Part shown: positions 21,292-33,355 of the stretch, one piece after another
Position numbering within the stretch: position 1 is the first letter of the stretch
Layout of the letters: each line of letters opens with the position of its first letter
Source of the DNA: Gordius sp. MW1
Taxonomy: Eukaryota > Nematomorpha > Gordioida > Gordea > Gordiidae
Assembly: GCA_964036665.1 (NCBI GenBank)
Contig: OZ038533.1
Location: forward strand, 12,298,413 to 12,362,412
Direction of reading: 5' to 3'
DNA length: 64,000 nucleotides
The notes under the pieces: model-generated
Databases searched by the model: none
Told to the model about the DNA's origin: nothing
The model's input: only the letters and a program-made list of their open reading frames with translations
Made by a program: the position numbers and the translations under genes

Positions 21292-23124
21292 GGCCTAGGC
21301 TATGTATTCTCGATTCAGAGTGATAAATAACAAAACGTAAAACGCATTTCTTAAACGTTCCATTCCCGAGCGCAATCATCGCGTTCGTTAATTTGTGTGT
21401 TATTGTTTACATTTTTTTAAATTCGCCATTTTGCTTGTTCTAATTCATATGGTAACAACAACATTTTGTGGGAAAAGAAAGGTATGATAAATAGATATAT
21501 TAACTATTTTCCTAGATAAATAATTTTGAATTTTTAATCTTTTCCAACAAGATTTGTTCATTTATTCAACATTTTGTGGCAATAAAAAGGTATGATAAAT
21601 TGATATATTAACTATTTTCCTAGATAAATAATTTTTAATTATTTTCTTAGATCAGTTGCAAAAGAGGTGGGAAAAATACATCAACCATTCAAATGTTCAA
21701 CATATTTGTCTTATTTACTAAAACATCAATCAATAGTTGATTCACCATTGTTTCTTATTGTTTAAAAATAATAAACTGCAGCTGACATATTTGAGTGTTG
21801 TTTTTTTAGAGATTCAATAAATTTCCTAAAAGGTTTGCTGAATTTGGCTCAAATTTAAATAAACTGTATTTTTTAAGATAGCATGTTATAAAAAATTAGA
21901 TTTGAAAATGCTTTTGACATTTTTATATGTGCATTTTATAAAAAATGAAATAGAAGATTGTTGGTAACTATCTTGAGTAACTTTTAGGTTATGACATCAG
22001 GTAAAAAATATTGAAAATGCTTTTGACATTTTTATATGTGCCTTTTATAAAAAATGAAATAGAAGATTGTTGGTAACTATCTTGAGTAAATTTTAGATTA
22101 TAACATTTAAAAAATAAGTTTTGAAAATAGAATTAATAAATTGTTGGTAACCATATGCACAAAGCTTTTGCACTTTTAGAACATACAGGAATTCTGATAC
22201 TACCAATTAACTCTTAAAATAAGAAAACAGCACTTATATTATGTGACTCTTAATGAAATATGTATAAATGTATTCAGATTTTTACAAACTAATATTTAAG
22301 GATTTGTCAGAATATGTATGCAAAATTGTAAATTGTTATACTAATGATTTCTAATGAAAATCATATTATAAATTTGATAAAATACTTAAATGGTCATTCT
22401 TATTAATATAAATTGCATAGCAATTAATAATTGTAACTCTCCCTGACTCACAAATAGTATTAATATGTTGAAACACTGCTAACAACAATAATATAAGCAA
22501 CAACACAAGGTTTATTGTATTACACGGATAACAAATAAGGTTTCCAACCTCATTAAAAAAACCTATTAGATATATGTTATAAATTCTTAAATACAATGGT
22601 TAATCAACTATTTATTGATGTTTTATTAAATGAGACAAATATGTTGAACATTTGAATGGTTGATGTATTTGAATCAACTATTGATTGATGTTTTAGTAAA
22701 TGAGACAAATATGTTGAACCTTTGAATGGTTGATGTATTTTTCCCACCTCTTTTGCAACTGATCTAAGAAAATAATTCAAAATTATTTATCTAGGAAAAT
22801 AGTTAATATACCTATTTATCATACCTTTTTATTGCCACAAAATGTTAAATTAATGAACAAATCTTGTTTGAAAAGATAAAAAATTCAAAATTATTTATCT
22901 AGGAAAATAGTTAATATATCTATTTATCATACCTTTATATTGCCACAAAATGTTGTTGTTACCATATGGATTAGAACAAGCAAAAATGGCGAATTTAAAA
23001 AATTTGTAAACAATAACACACAAATTAACGAACGCGATGATTGCGCTCGGGAATGGAACGTTTAAGAAATGCGTTTTACGTTTTGTTATTTATCACTCTG
23101 AATCGAGAATACATAGCCTAGGCC
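21292..23124. mobile_element. MULE-like foldback element with long inverted arms
   Basis: An exact 9-bp direct duplication TTTTACTTC (21283-21291 and 23125-23133) flanks it, the size typical of Mutator-like elements. The arms (about 21292-21745 and 22625-23124) are inverted copies several hundred bases long, starting GGCCTAGGCTATGTATTCTC. No transposase is visible. The loop holds a direct repeat of about 109 bp (about 21904 and 22013) with AAATGCTTTTGACATTTTTA. It is non-autonomous. Confidence 0.85.
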
Positions 23125-23133
23125 TTTTACTTC

Positions 23134-23599
23134 CACCATATAGAACATGGCAGACATTGAAGTCTTAGAATTAAAACGATAGATTATGGTATGGTTTGTG
23201 TAAAAAATTGTTTAAACTCATTTTTTTGATTACTAAAATTATTTAACTAAGCATAACAATTTTTCATATTAAATTTATTTTATCTTACAAAATATATGTT
23301 TGTAGGCTTGGTTATTATATTAAAATTTTTAATGTGCATCTTTTCTTATATTTTTTGTAATTAACTTTTGCCTATCAACTAATTAAATTTTCTATAAATC
23401 CTACCATGATGTTAAATGATTGTCTATAAATATATTAGAAAGCAAGATAACTTACCCTATTGTTCAGCCATAATACTGAGAATTTAGTTCACAAAAATAA
23501 TTTATCAAAAAAATATATTTAATGTTTTTATATAGTTTGACTTTTTGTGTGCATTCTTATATAATTTTTTTTATTTTAATAGAATGATAATATAATTAT
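23134..23599. other. AT-rich region without a clear gene
   Basis: Immediately right of the foldback a short ATG frame (MADIEVLELKR) occurs; it is too short to assign. The rest is AT-rich with no recognised feature. Confidence 0.3.
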
Positions 23600-24450
23600 A
23601 ATATTTAATATACATTGTATTATATAGGTAAAGCTGGCAATTAAAACTTACTAATTTTCTGTGGCTAATTGATTCAGTATTGCTAGGGATTTGCAAGAAC
23701 CTGGAATAAAATTCTACACCAACTATAGAATTTCTAAATTTAATTTATAAGTTAAATAATAATATATAAGATATAAATTGCTAAACAAATAACATTAATC
23801 ATATTGATTTAGATTGTTTAATACTATGAATTGTAGAAACATGCTTGTTAAGGTTAAAAAACTTTTAACTAAGGATAACCTTGCTGAGTGTTTAGCTCTT
23901 TATGCTAATAGATTTAAGTTTTTGCAGGAATAATGTGGAGCATAACAAGTTGGTATGGGGTTTAGGAATAAGGGTGCACATTGTGGTTCAATCTATGCAT
24001 ACCCTGCCAATGTTACTTGAAGAGTTACTATATATACATACTTTATATTTATTTTATGACCTACATATTGTAGCAAGATAATTTTAAATTTTTCTGCAAT
24101 ATTGTCTTGTAGATGATATAATAATCCCTTTGCATATCAGTTGACCTTAACTGTGATCTGATTTTACTGGCAATTATTCCAGTTTTGACAACATCTGTGC
24201 TAATCAGGCTGTGAAAATGAAGGCGCTTCACTAATACAGCTTTTACAACAGAAGATGACAACATGTATTCAACTAACCCAAACTTAGCACTTCATACCAA
24301 AATATTAACACTTATATCACAGGATATATTGTCTGAAAGTTAGAAAGAGAAGGTAAAATTACATGTTTAAAGTGTGGCAAGGTCCATTTTTCAAATAGTA
24401 ATGACCCATTTAATCTTAACTTTTATTAACACTTGATTGGAAACTCAATT
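23600..24450 (+). pseudogene. P/THAP9-like transposase fragment, copy A
   Basis: Decayed plus-strand pieces of a P-element-type transposase: RDLQEPGI-like text near 23695, a frame with NMLVKVKKLLTKDNLAECLALYAN near 23850, and near 24230-24400 TTEDDNMYSTNPNL followed by a broken GKITCLKCG block. The order matches copies B-D. A probable intron at about 23745-23806 (GTTAAATAA...GATTTAG) matches one in copy B. Many stops; inactive. Confidence 0.7.
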
Positions 24451-24559
24451 AAATTCATAGACTAATAGACTGCTCATTCACTTGAAAGTGATGCCAATTT
24501 TGGCAGCTTTTTGCATGCTCGCGAGCGATAAGTTCTGTCCATCGGTTATAATGGTAATC

Positions 24560-26340
24560 TATATATACCCTCTATTTATTTAAAATGTTAATTTTGAAAA
24601 TTATTAAACTTATATTTATGCTATATTAACAAAAAAACCTTGTATAGGCTATTAAAAATTATGGAAAATAATAATATATAGAAAAAAAAATGATAAAATA
24701 ACACTATTTAGCTATAATGTTTATAGCGCCATCTATAATTGATTTAAAATCGAATTCATATTTTTGTAAAAAAAATTTATTTTTAAAAATCACAAAGCTA
24801 ATAGAAGATTGTAAAAATACATAGAATAAAAATTGTTATTGTGTTAAAAACAAAATATTTTTATTCAATTTATTAAAAATATTTAACTTTAAAGTTTGAT
24901 TTACGATACGCGAATTATGAAATAAAATTTTAAGGAGTTTACGAATTATAAATTTAATTAAAATGGAAAAATGCGAAGATAAATTGTCTTGATCTAATAT
25001 ATGTTGAGATAAATTATCGAAAATAGAGGAGTCCATTACTTTAGCAAAAATTTTATTTTCTATTATTATTTTTATGTTTTTAGTCATTAAGCGTTTATCA
25101 TTTTTAAAAGAATTAAAAACAGAATAAGTAAAATTGCATAATTTAATTGAATTTGGGGATGGATAAAGATGATTACCTTTGTTTTTAATGTTTATCAAAT
25201 AATAGTTAAAATCAAAAGGGCCACTACTTTGTAAAAAGAAGGCATTAACGCATTTTAAACACGTAATTTTACCTTCTTCTATTAACTTTCTGGCAACATA
25301 TCCAGCGATGTAGGTATGAATATTTTCAATATAATTCGATAAATTTGGATTATTCAAAAAATTATCATCTTCTATAGTATAAGCTGCATCGGCTGAATCC
25401 GAAAAATCATCTTCATCATGGCGTGGCTGGAAGTCAGCACAAACCACCGGAGTGTCATCCAAATTCGTACAATTGCCTTTAAAGGGGGCAATCACTTTTC
25501 CCAACAAAATTCCCCTCACAGCAGATCGCAGCTGGTAGGCTGAGGGGTTATTATTAAACCCTCCACGGGACCGGATTGTTGAAAAAAAGTTTAAGATGGT
25601 CTTGAGACAATTTATACGTCTTAAAACAGCTGCAAGAAGTTAAAAGTAAATTAATAAAATTTTACTTTATGTTGTTCCTAATCAATAAATCTTCGGCTAC
25701 CATCGGATCAGCCCCACAATGCACATCCTTTTCCCCGAACTGAATACAGGTTTGTCATCTTCAAACCTTAAACCAGCAAGGGCGTTAATCCCTTTGGCAT
25801 GAAGCGCCATACACTCAGCCAGGTTGTCATTTTTTAAAGGCTTTTTGAAACCTTTAGCTAGCACGTTCAGGCTGTTCATTGCATCGAACAATCTAAAAGA
25901 TAGCAATTTCAAGGTTGAATTGTCATTTGTTTAAAGCAATTTATATTATATAATATAGTTTAATAATTAACTTATTAATCAAATCCAGAAATTCTATAGT
26001 TGGAGTAGAGTCTTGAAATCCAGGTATTTGCGAATCTCGAGCTAGAGTTAAACCATTAGCTACAGAAGCTGAGAAAACTTTCGTTGCTAGTTTCACCTGT
26101 ATTATTATGCTATTATACTAAATATTGTTGGTATACCTTCATTTTATTATTATGATAATAAATATGAGACGAAGTTAATCGGTTGGCCTCTCTGCTGTCT
26201 TTTGAATCCTGTGAAGGCCAACAATATGATCCCATTTGATGAGCTATGATTAAATTATGCACTTCTTTGATTCTTTCAACATCGATAAATGCTTAACTAC
26301 TAATAACTTCATGTTAGTTACATAGAGTTTGTTACGAATG
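24560..26340 (-). pseudogene. P/THAP9-like transposase, copy B (3' half)
   Basis: P-type transposase, normally cut-and-paste with a THAP finger at the N-terminus (absent here). Exon text on the minus strand: HNNKMK | VKLATKVFSASVANG across a 40-bp intron (GTATACC...ATACAG, at about 26097-26136); then FLD | LFDAMNSLNVLAKG across a second intron (about 79 bp); LAECMALHAKGINALAGLRF (25697-25912); and 25519-24836 with VRGILLGKVIAPFKGNC, a DTPVVCADFQP segment, YIAGYVARKLIEEGKITCLKC and a Lys/Ile-rich C-terminus. The last 227-codon frame is unbroken. The 5' half with the catalytic Asp region is missing. Confidence 0.8.
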
Positions 26341-26369
26341 TTTAGATTTAAAATACGCGAATTAGAGAT

Positions 26370-26530
26370 CTGTAACGGGCCGTTTTTAGAAGGTTGGCCC
26401 GTCCATACCCATTTTGAAAACTTCAAGGCTCGTCTGAGCCTGCCCTTAATTTCTTTAACACTTTAGGCCCGTCCTAGCCCTTCCCTGATTTTTTTAGGTC
26501 CATCTGTATCCGTTTAGAAAAACTTTTATT
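26370..26530. repeat. GGCCCGTCC-type degenerate repeats
   Basis: Several variants of GGCCCGTCC/GGCTCGTC in about 150 bp, resembling the subterminal repeats of hAT elements in this window. No inverted partner or target duplication found. Confidence 0.35.
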
Positions 26531-26640
26531 TCTTTGAAAGATTTGACAAAGTTTTATTTAAAAAAACTACATGAGAATATTCAACTTTTAACAATTTACT
26601 TGATAATTCAAGTTTATCACCTAAGAAGTTACAATTTAGC

Positions 26641-26700
26641 AGTGGCGTAAATAGGGGGGGGGGGGAAGGAATATGGGAAATCTCCCCCCCCCCCCTGTTT
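26641..26700. repeat. Short G-run/C-run hairpin (GTGGCGTAAATAGGG)
   Basis: AGTGGCGTAAATA, then about 13 G, then GGAAAT..., then 13 C: a potential stem-loop. A related sequence is at 36106-36160 (AGTGACGTAAATGACGGG). Probably a short MITE; no duplication seen. Confidence 0.5.
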
Positions 26701-26899
26701 TTTGATTAATAACTAAATTAAATGGGCTAAAATATTATAGTTTATTTACATCGACCTTAAGACACTTATAAAAACCTAGAACATATTATATACATCTAAT
26801 TTAATTTGATTTAATCTTTGACAAAATGCGTTGTAAAAAAACAAAAAAATTTGCCAGATTTACATGCCCTTGTTTTAAATTACTCGTTCAGTTTTATTC

Positions 26900-27345
26900 C
26901 ATTACTTAATACACATTAAGAATCAAGGAAATCATATAAATCCATCAGAAAACTAATTAAATAATGAAAACCACTTCTACTCTTTTTAATTCTTTCAGGA
27001 ACGATATACGCCTAAAATTTTATTTATAATCCCGTATTTGAAATCAAACTTTAAAATTAAATATTCATAACAAATTAACAAAAAATATCTTATTTTTAGG
27101 GCAATAACATTATTTATATAAAGTAATTTTACAATCTTCAATTAAATATATTACTTTTTTATAAAAAATTTATGATATATAGATGGCGTTTAAACATAAT
27201 ACATTGTTTCATTTTATGCCATTTATAAAGGTTTTTGCTTTACCATAAGTGCTTAAATATTGCTTTTTCAATTATATAATCTAAGTTTTGTCTTAGAATC
27301 ATATAAATATTAAAATTGAATTAGATTCCAATAGAGAGTATATAT
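26900..27345 (+). mobile_element. 3' end of a plus-oriented P-like copy
   Basis: Parallels 33150-33300 and 34430-34750 (end of copy D) nearly word for word, including ATATAGATGGCGTTTAAA and ATCTAAGTTTTGTCTTAGAA, and ends AGAGAGTATATATACGTTACC, a probable element end. It contains the uninterrupted form of the site where a LINE inserted in copy D. Confidence 0.6.
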
Positions 27346-27479
27346 ACGTTACCGATATAACCTAACAATACTGTATTTTCCTAAGCTTTTCAAAATGGCG
27401 GAAAAACAGACACGCTTAAAAAATTATGTCAATTTTGGCAGCTATCTGTAATTACTCTAACGAGAGACTGTATTCTAAC

Positions 27480-29990
27480 ATTATTTTGGTAATCTAATTT
27501 TATATTTACGCTATTAAAAAAGCATTGTATAGGCGATAAAGTATAAAAAAATATTACCCAATAAAACTTAAATAATTTAAAAAATAACACTCATTTTAAA
27601 TGATGGACAATAATAGTTTATAATTAATTTGAAATCGAATATAAATTGATAAAATGTTTTATTTACAAAAATAACATAATTAATAAAAGATTGTAAAAAA
27701 CATTGAATAAAAATTATTATTATTACCTGAAAGAAAGTATAAAACGTGAATTTTTAATCGATTTTATTTATCGAAACCAATCATTTTATTCTTACTTTAT
27801 TTTATTCCTATTTATTAAATCTGCACATTTCAATATATTTTATCCGAATTTCTCCCCATCTGAATCGCGCGCGAATAAACTTGAATCAAAAACATAATGC
27901 GAAGTAATATTCCCTTTAAAAAATTGATTTACAATACGCGAATTACTATGAAATTAAATTTTTAAGGTATTTACGTATAATAAGTTTAATTAATCTATAA
28001 AAATGATGACAAATTATCTTGCTCCAATATATGTTGAGACAAATCATCAAATAGAGAGGTGTCAATTATTTTAAAATTTTTTATTTTTAATTATCAATAT
28101 AGCGTTTTTATTATTTAAAAGTTTATTTTTTTTAAATGAATTAAAGATGGAATAAGCAATTTTACATAGTTTAATAAGGATTTTCGCTTGATTTTTAATG
28201 CTGATTAAATTAAATGGGCTATTAGTATCAAAAACAAGGGCATTAACACATTTTAAACATGTGATTTTACCTTCTTCTTTTAATTGACGGGCAATATATC
28301 CGACGATATAAGTTATGACATTTTCGGTATAAAGTGTTAAATTAGTTGTTAAATAAGCGTCTGTGTCTTCTGTTGCAAGAGCTGCAGTGGAGAAGTCATC
28401 TTCTTTGCCGCGGGGCTGAAAATCAGCACAAACAACTGGAGTGTCGTCAAAATGGAAGCAATTGCCTGTAAAGGGGGCAATCACCTTCCTAAGAGAATTC
28501 CCCTCACAGCTGATCGAAGCCGGTACGGGGAGGAATTATTATTATCTTCCCCACGGGACCGAATTGTTGATAAAAATAGCTCCAGGTGATCTTGGGACAA
28601 TTTGTAAGACATAAAATATCTACAAGAATAATAAGAGGATATAAAAATTATACTTTATAGGGGATGAATCTTGGAATAATAATTCTTTGGCTAACATAGG
28701 TATTGATTGCATAGCTGCCACTAATCCCACAACGCACATCCTTTTATTCCTGAATCTAATACCAACTTGTCATTTTCAAACCTTAGGCCAGCTCGCACTT
28801 CAATATCTCTAGCATAGAGAGCTAAACATTCTGAAAGGTTATCTTGAGTTATAGGTTTTTTATACCCTTAGCCAATATATTTCGACTAATCATGGTATTC
28901 AACAATCTAAAATGAGTATTATTTGTATTAGTGGGTGTAGAATCTTGAAATCCAGGTTCTTGCAAATCCCTTGCAAGAACTAGTCCATTTGCTTTAGAAG
29001 CTGAAAATATTTGAGTAGCGGCTTGACCTATGCTTAATTTAAAAATTATAAACATACCTTCATTTTTATTATTTTGATAATAAATATGAGATGAAGTCAG
29101 CCGGTTCGCTGCTCTTAAACCTTCTTTCTTCTGAAGATTATGAAGCCGAACAATATGTTCCCATTGATGAGCTAGAAAATAAAATTAATATAAATAATAT
29201 TATTTACCTTATCTTCAGAATCTTTTACTTTAGCTTCCGCTAAAAGATTCCGAAGAAGCTTCATCATATGGCACACGTCAAAAATAAAGTATATTTTTTC
29301 GTGTGGATAAAGTGGATGATTAAAATATGGTTTCGGTCGGTCAATTGAAAATTCTATCCCCAAACTATCTGCCAATCTTTTATTACTGGCCCGTCAGTCG
29401 CATGTAACTGCTTTAACAATTACACCTGCACCATTGACATGAAAAATAGATTTAAGAAGCATATTTTTAAGTAACTCCGAAGTTATAGAAGATACTAGAA
29501 AATATCCTAATGGAATTTTTCATGCATCATTGATTGCGGTCACCATTACAAACAATGCCCCTATGGCATACGGAAGCAGATAAGAGTTGGTCATTTTATG
29601 ACCAAGGTCTACATATCTAAAAATTCTGAAAAAAAATTATGTTTAAAAATTAATGAATTTCATACCCATGATATTGGTTGCCATCCCAATGGACATTTTT
29701 TCTGATAGCCATCTCATCTATGGATAGAACCACAAATATTGGATTTTTCGACTTTGATTTAAAATCTTTTATTTTTTCAATTCAACATTTTAGAAACCCT
29801 TTAAAATGTTTTTTAAAAAACTTAAAATATTAAATTTTCCTAAATTCACATCGAGACAAACACTCCACCTTCTTAACGATGATTCAGAAGGCAGACAGAT
29901 GATTTTCCTCAAGTGCTTGTAGGCACTCGCTGAATTATAATGTAAAGTAAGAGCCAATTGTTTCAGAGGCTGGGTAAAAAATAATTTTCC
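27480..29990 (-). pseudogene. P/THAP9-like transposase, copy C
   Basis: The longest P-like copy on this strand. Minus-strand pieces in order: 29780-29390 decayed 5' part; 29375-29172 LGIEFSIDRPKPYFNHPLYP and IYFIFDVCHMMKLLRNLL, the conserved Asp/His block of the catalytic domain; then KMK, a 30-bp intron (GTATGTTTA...GCATAG) and QIFSASKANGLVLARDLQEPG (one base lost after the intron); LLNTMISRNILAKG; 28484-28071 with a TPVVCADFQP segment and ITYIVGYIARQLKEEGKITC. The second intron of copy B is mostly deleted here. Frameshifts make it inactive. Confidence 0.8.
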
Positions 29991-30079
29991 TAGGGTTAAT
30001 AATACCCCCAGACTTGATATGGTTATTAACTAATAATAGACTTATTTTCAAAGTAATTTGGTCTAATTTTATCTTCATC

Positions 30080-30380
30080 CATTATGATTATTATCCTTTA
30101 ATTCTGATATAATATCCTTAATTTGTCATTTTAAACATGTTAATTTACCTTCTTCAATTATTTTTCTACCAATATATCCAGCGATATTTATATGAATATA
30201 TTTAATATAAAGCGACAAGTTTAGGTTATTTAAACAAAAATCATTATCTTCTGTAGTAAAATCTGCATCCGATGGATCATCTTCATTTGGGCGCGGCTGA
30301 AAATCAAAATAAACGACAGGAGTGTTGTCCTAATTCAAGCAATTGCCTGTAAGGGGGCAATCACTTTTCCTAAAAGAGCT
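30080..30380 (-). pseudogene. P-like fragment, copy C'
   Basis: A short minus-strand piece of the C-terminal half: a broken form of LLGKVIAPL...TPVV...DFQPRPNEDD and INIAGYIGRKIIEEGKLTCLK. It abuts plus-oriented copy D at about 30385, so two copies meet in opposite orientation. Confidence 0.65.
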
Positions 30381-31070
30381 CCCCTTACATTCGGTTAATG
30401 ATAATTGGAAGTATCGGTTAGGAATTTATTGTTCTGTAACTTCTGAGTTACTGAAAAATATTCTCTTGGATGGAATTTTCCATGTTAAGGCCACGGGTGC
30501 TTTTGTTAAGGCAGTGATCTATGATGGACTGTCCATTAACAAAAGATTGGCAGACAGATTAGGAATCAGTTTTGGACAATATGATTCTAAACCTTATTTT
30601 TATCATCCCCGTTTCCCTCATGAAAAAATTTATTTTCTTTTGACCCCTGCCATGTGATGAAGCTACTTCGAAATCAGCTGAAGCTAAGGTGCTAAAAGAT
30701 CATGAAAACAAGGTAAATACAATTATTTAGTTGTAATTCAATATTTTAGCTCATTAATGAGAATATAATGCCCAAGTCTACTAGCTCTAGAAGAAAGAAG
30801 ATTTAAGAGCAGCTAATCGGCTGACTTCTTCTCATATTTATTATCAGAATAATAAAATGAAGGTATGTTTATGATTTTTAATGTTTAGGTCAAGCTCGCT
30901 ACTTGAATATTTTCAGCTTCTGTAGCAAATGGACGGATTTTTGCAAGGAATTTGCAAAAACCTGAATTTTAAGATTCTACACCCACTAAAATTTATTGAT
31001 TTAATTAATAAATTATATATTAACCTATTTCACACAAATCATTAAATAAAAAACATAAGTCATATTCATT

Positions 31071-31656
31071 CTTAGTGGTTTTAATGTGCTTAAATGCTAC
31101 AATTATAACCTATGGTAGTAGCATACATTTCGCCCATTCCCATCAGCCTAACGAGCACATGCTGCTTAAAATCACACCCCCCCCCCCCCGGTGAGAAACG
31201 GCCTAAAAAAGAGGGAGGGGGGGCAAACCAACGGGACAAAAAAGAGAGGGGGGCAAAGTTTTAATTTTATATATTTTTAATTTTTTTATCACCATTTTTG
31301 GATTAATATATGATTGAAAAAATATTGATGCATTTATAGATAAAGTATTAAAATCAGTATATTTAATTAGTATTATATGCCAGCTGCCAACTATTCTAGT
31401 ACGCTATAATTAAATTTGCTAAAAACCATGTTTAATATCAAACAACCCTGCTCGATACCACGGTTTATATCAAGCAACTATGCCCGGTTAGTTTGTATCT
31501 CACTCAACCAGCAGCCATAGCAACTTTAATCTGCCAGTGCTAGTAACCGGGTTATTGTGCTCGTTATGCTGATAAAAAGGTAATGGTAGGAGATATGTGC
31601 CTTTTACCAGGTTTAGCACAATACAAGCACAACCATCTCCAGCGTTTTTACATCAC
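31071..31656. mobile_element. Non-autonomous hAT-type element in P copy D
   Basis: Exact 8-bp duplication TATTCATT (31063-31070 and 31657-31664). Removing it restores the P-like text CATATTCATTTTAGATTG. Inside, near-complementary segments ATCAGCCTAACGAGCACA and TGTGCTCGTTATGCTGAT form subterminal inverted repeats. It also holds a C-run/G-run block (31167-31255). No ORF. Confidence 0.8.
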
Positions 31657-32044
31657 TATTCATTTTAGATTGTTTGATACCATGAGTAGTCAAAATATAT
31701 TGGTTAAAGTTATAAAAAACCTATAACTCAAGATAACCTCTCAGAATGTTTAACTCTCCATGCTAAGGTATTGAAATGCTAGCTGGCCTCAAGTTTGAAA
31801 ATGACAAGTGGGGATTGGGTTCAGGAAAAAGTATGTGGGTTGTGGGATTAAAGCCAGCAATGCTTTCAATACCTATGTTAGCCGAAGAATTATTACTCAA
31901 ATATTCATCCTCTATAAAGTATAGTATATATCCCTTAATATTTTTGTATATATTTTATGACATACAAACTATCCCAAGATCACATGGAGCTATTTTTCAA
32001 CAGTTCGGTCCCGTGGGAGATATAAATCCCTCCGCCTACCAGCT

Positions 32045-32838
32045 GTGAGGGAGGTCATGTCTACCATGAAACGATCCTTATAAGGAAGGCTCACGGGATA
32101 CGAGGAAACAGCGGGCTCTAGATCAATAATTGGTTCCGAAGTGGGCTAGGGACGTAAAAAGGTTACCGAAAGACAATCTATAAATAAAGAATTGGCACGA
32201 GAAACGTAGCGGAGAACTAAAACTGTCATCAGAAGATTCCAAAATCCTTGAAGGTAGAGGGCCATTTATCGGTAATCGGTAAAATTTAGTACGTTGTTTT
32301 TCGAACGTTTCTCCAGAAAGTTTTTTCCCAGACGTTTCTCAAGTACCTGGATTTTCTCTGCACTCCTCCCGATAATAGTTCCCAGAATATACCAAGTAAT
32401 ATCCAAATAATTTCCCCGAGACTTTGGTCTAAAGTTATACACCCGTATAGTTGTCTGGACTGGTAAAGAGAGTATTGTATTCGCTATTGTTAAAATTGTT
32501 TGTCCCTAAATTTCCCATCCGAACTTTATTATTATCGATCATAATCCTGTATCGTATTTGGAATGAATAAATAAGTGTGAGATTTAGAGTTCTAAAAGGA
32601 AATGTTTATTAGGCAAACGCTATTAAGTCCTATTCCCCTCGATTCTCAGCATAAATTATAAGGGTTACCATCCCCATTCTTAGAGACCCTACTCCGATAA
32701 ATCAAGCCGCAAAAAAGATACTCCCCTCCCGCAGCCCTCGTCCGAAATGTAAAGTGCTCCAGAAGATATAAAAGCAATACCCTCCTTTCGACATCGCTTA
32801 GTAGCAAAACATAAAAGTCCCGATAACAAAAAAAGGGG
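32045..32838. mobile_element. Unclassified ~790-bp insertion in P copy D
   Basis: P-like coding text stops after PSAYQL and resumes near 32840 with GGGGAATTCTCTTA. The flanks share AGGG. On the plus strand it has a TATA-like CTATAAATAAAG near 32178, AATAAATAAG near 32567, and ends AACAAAAAAA. It could be a solo LTR or a retroposed sequence. No coding frame of note. Confidence 0.45.
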
Positions 32839-33355
32839 AATTCTCTTAAGAAAGGTGATTCCCTCTTTTATCGTCAATCGTTTTAATTTTGACGACACTG
32901 CCGTGGTTTGTGCCAATTTTCAGCCGGGCGGAAATGAGGATGATTTTTCTGCTGCGATTTGCCGAAGAATTTGATGATTTGTATTTAAATGACCCAAATT
33001 TGTCTTTATACATGGAAAATGTTACTAATATCGCTGAATATATTGTCAGAAAGTTATTAAGAGAATTACATGATTTAAATGAGTTGATGTCCTCGTTTAA
33101 AATAATGATGGTCTTTCGATTTTAATCATTATTGAATAAACATTAGGAATCATATAAATTCATCAGAAAACCAATGAAACTATGCAAAACTACTTATTCT
33201 CTTTTTAATCCTTCGAAAACGATAAACGCCTAATGAATAAAAACGGTAAGATAATCATAAAAAGTAACATTTTTTCTAAATAATTGGTACGTCTTTTTTT
33301 GTAATTTATCTCAGCATATATTGTAGCAAGATAAGTTTTTATGGCATATTTCTAT

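Larger units (their letters stand above)
30385..33300 (+). pseudogene. P/THAP9-like transposase, copy D
   Basis: Plus strand. 30385-30657 gives YRLGIYCSVTSELLKNILLD, VKATGAFVKAVIYDGL and RLADRLGISF...PHEKIYF, then a shift before the catalytic Asp. At about 30855-30880 lies a 26-bp intron GTATGTTTATG...ATGTTTAG, read by comparison with copies B and C. Next come LEYFQ-type decayed text, an insertion at 31071-31656, LAGLKFENDKWGLGSGK and FQQFGPVGDINPSAYQL (31776-32048), a second insertion to about 32838, and YMENVTNIAEYIVRKLL (33000). Further insertions at 33356-34396 and 34750-36059 split its 3' end, which runs to about 36110. Confidence 0.75.

Noticed and set aside
32689..32916. 75-codon minus frame in the unidentified insertion
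   Set aside because: No motif, and it crosses the insertion junction.
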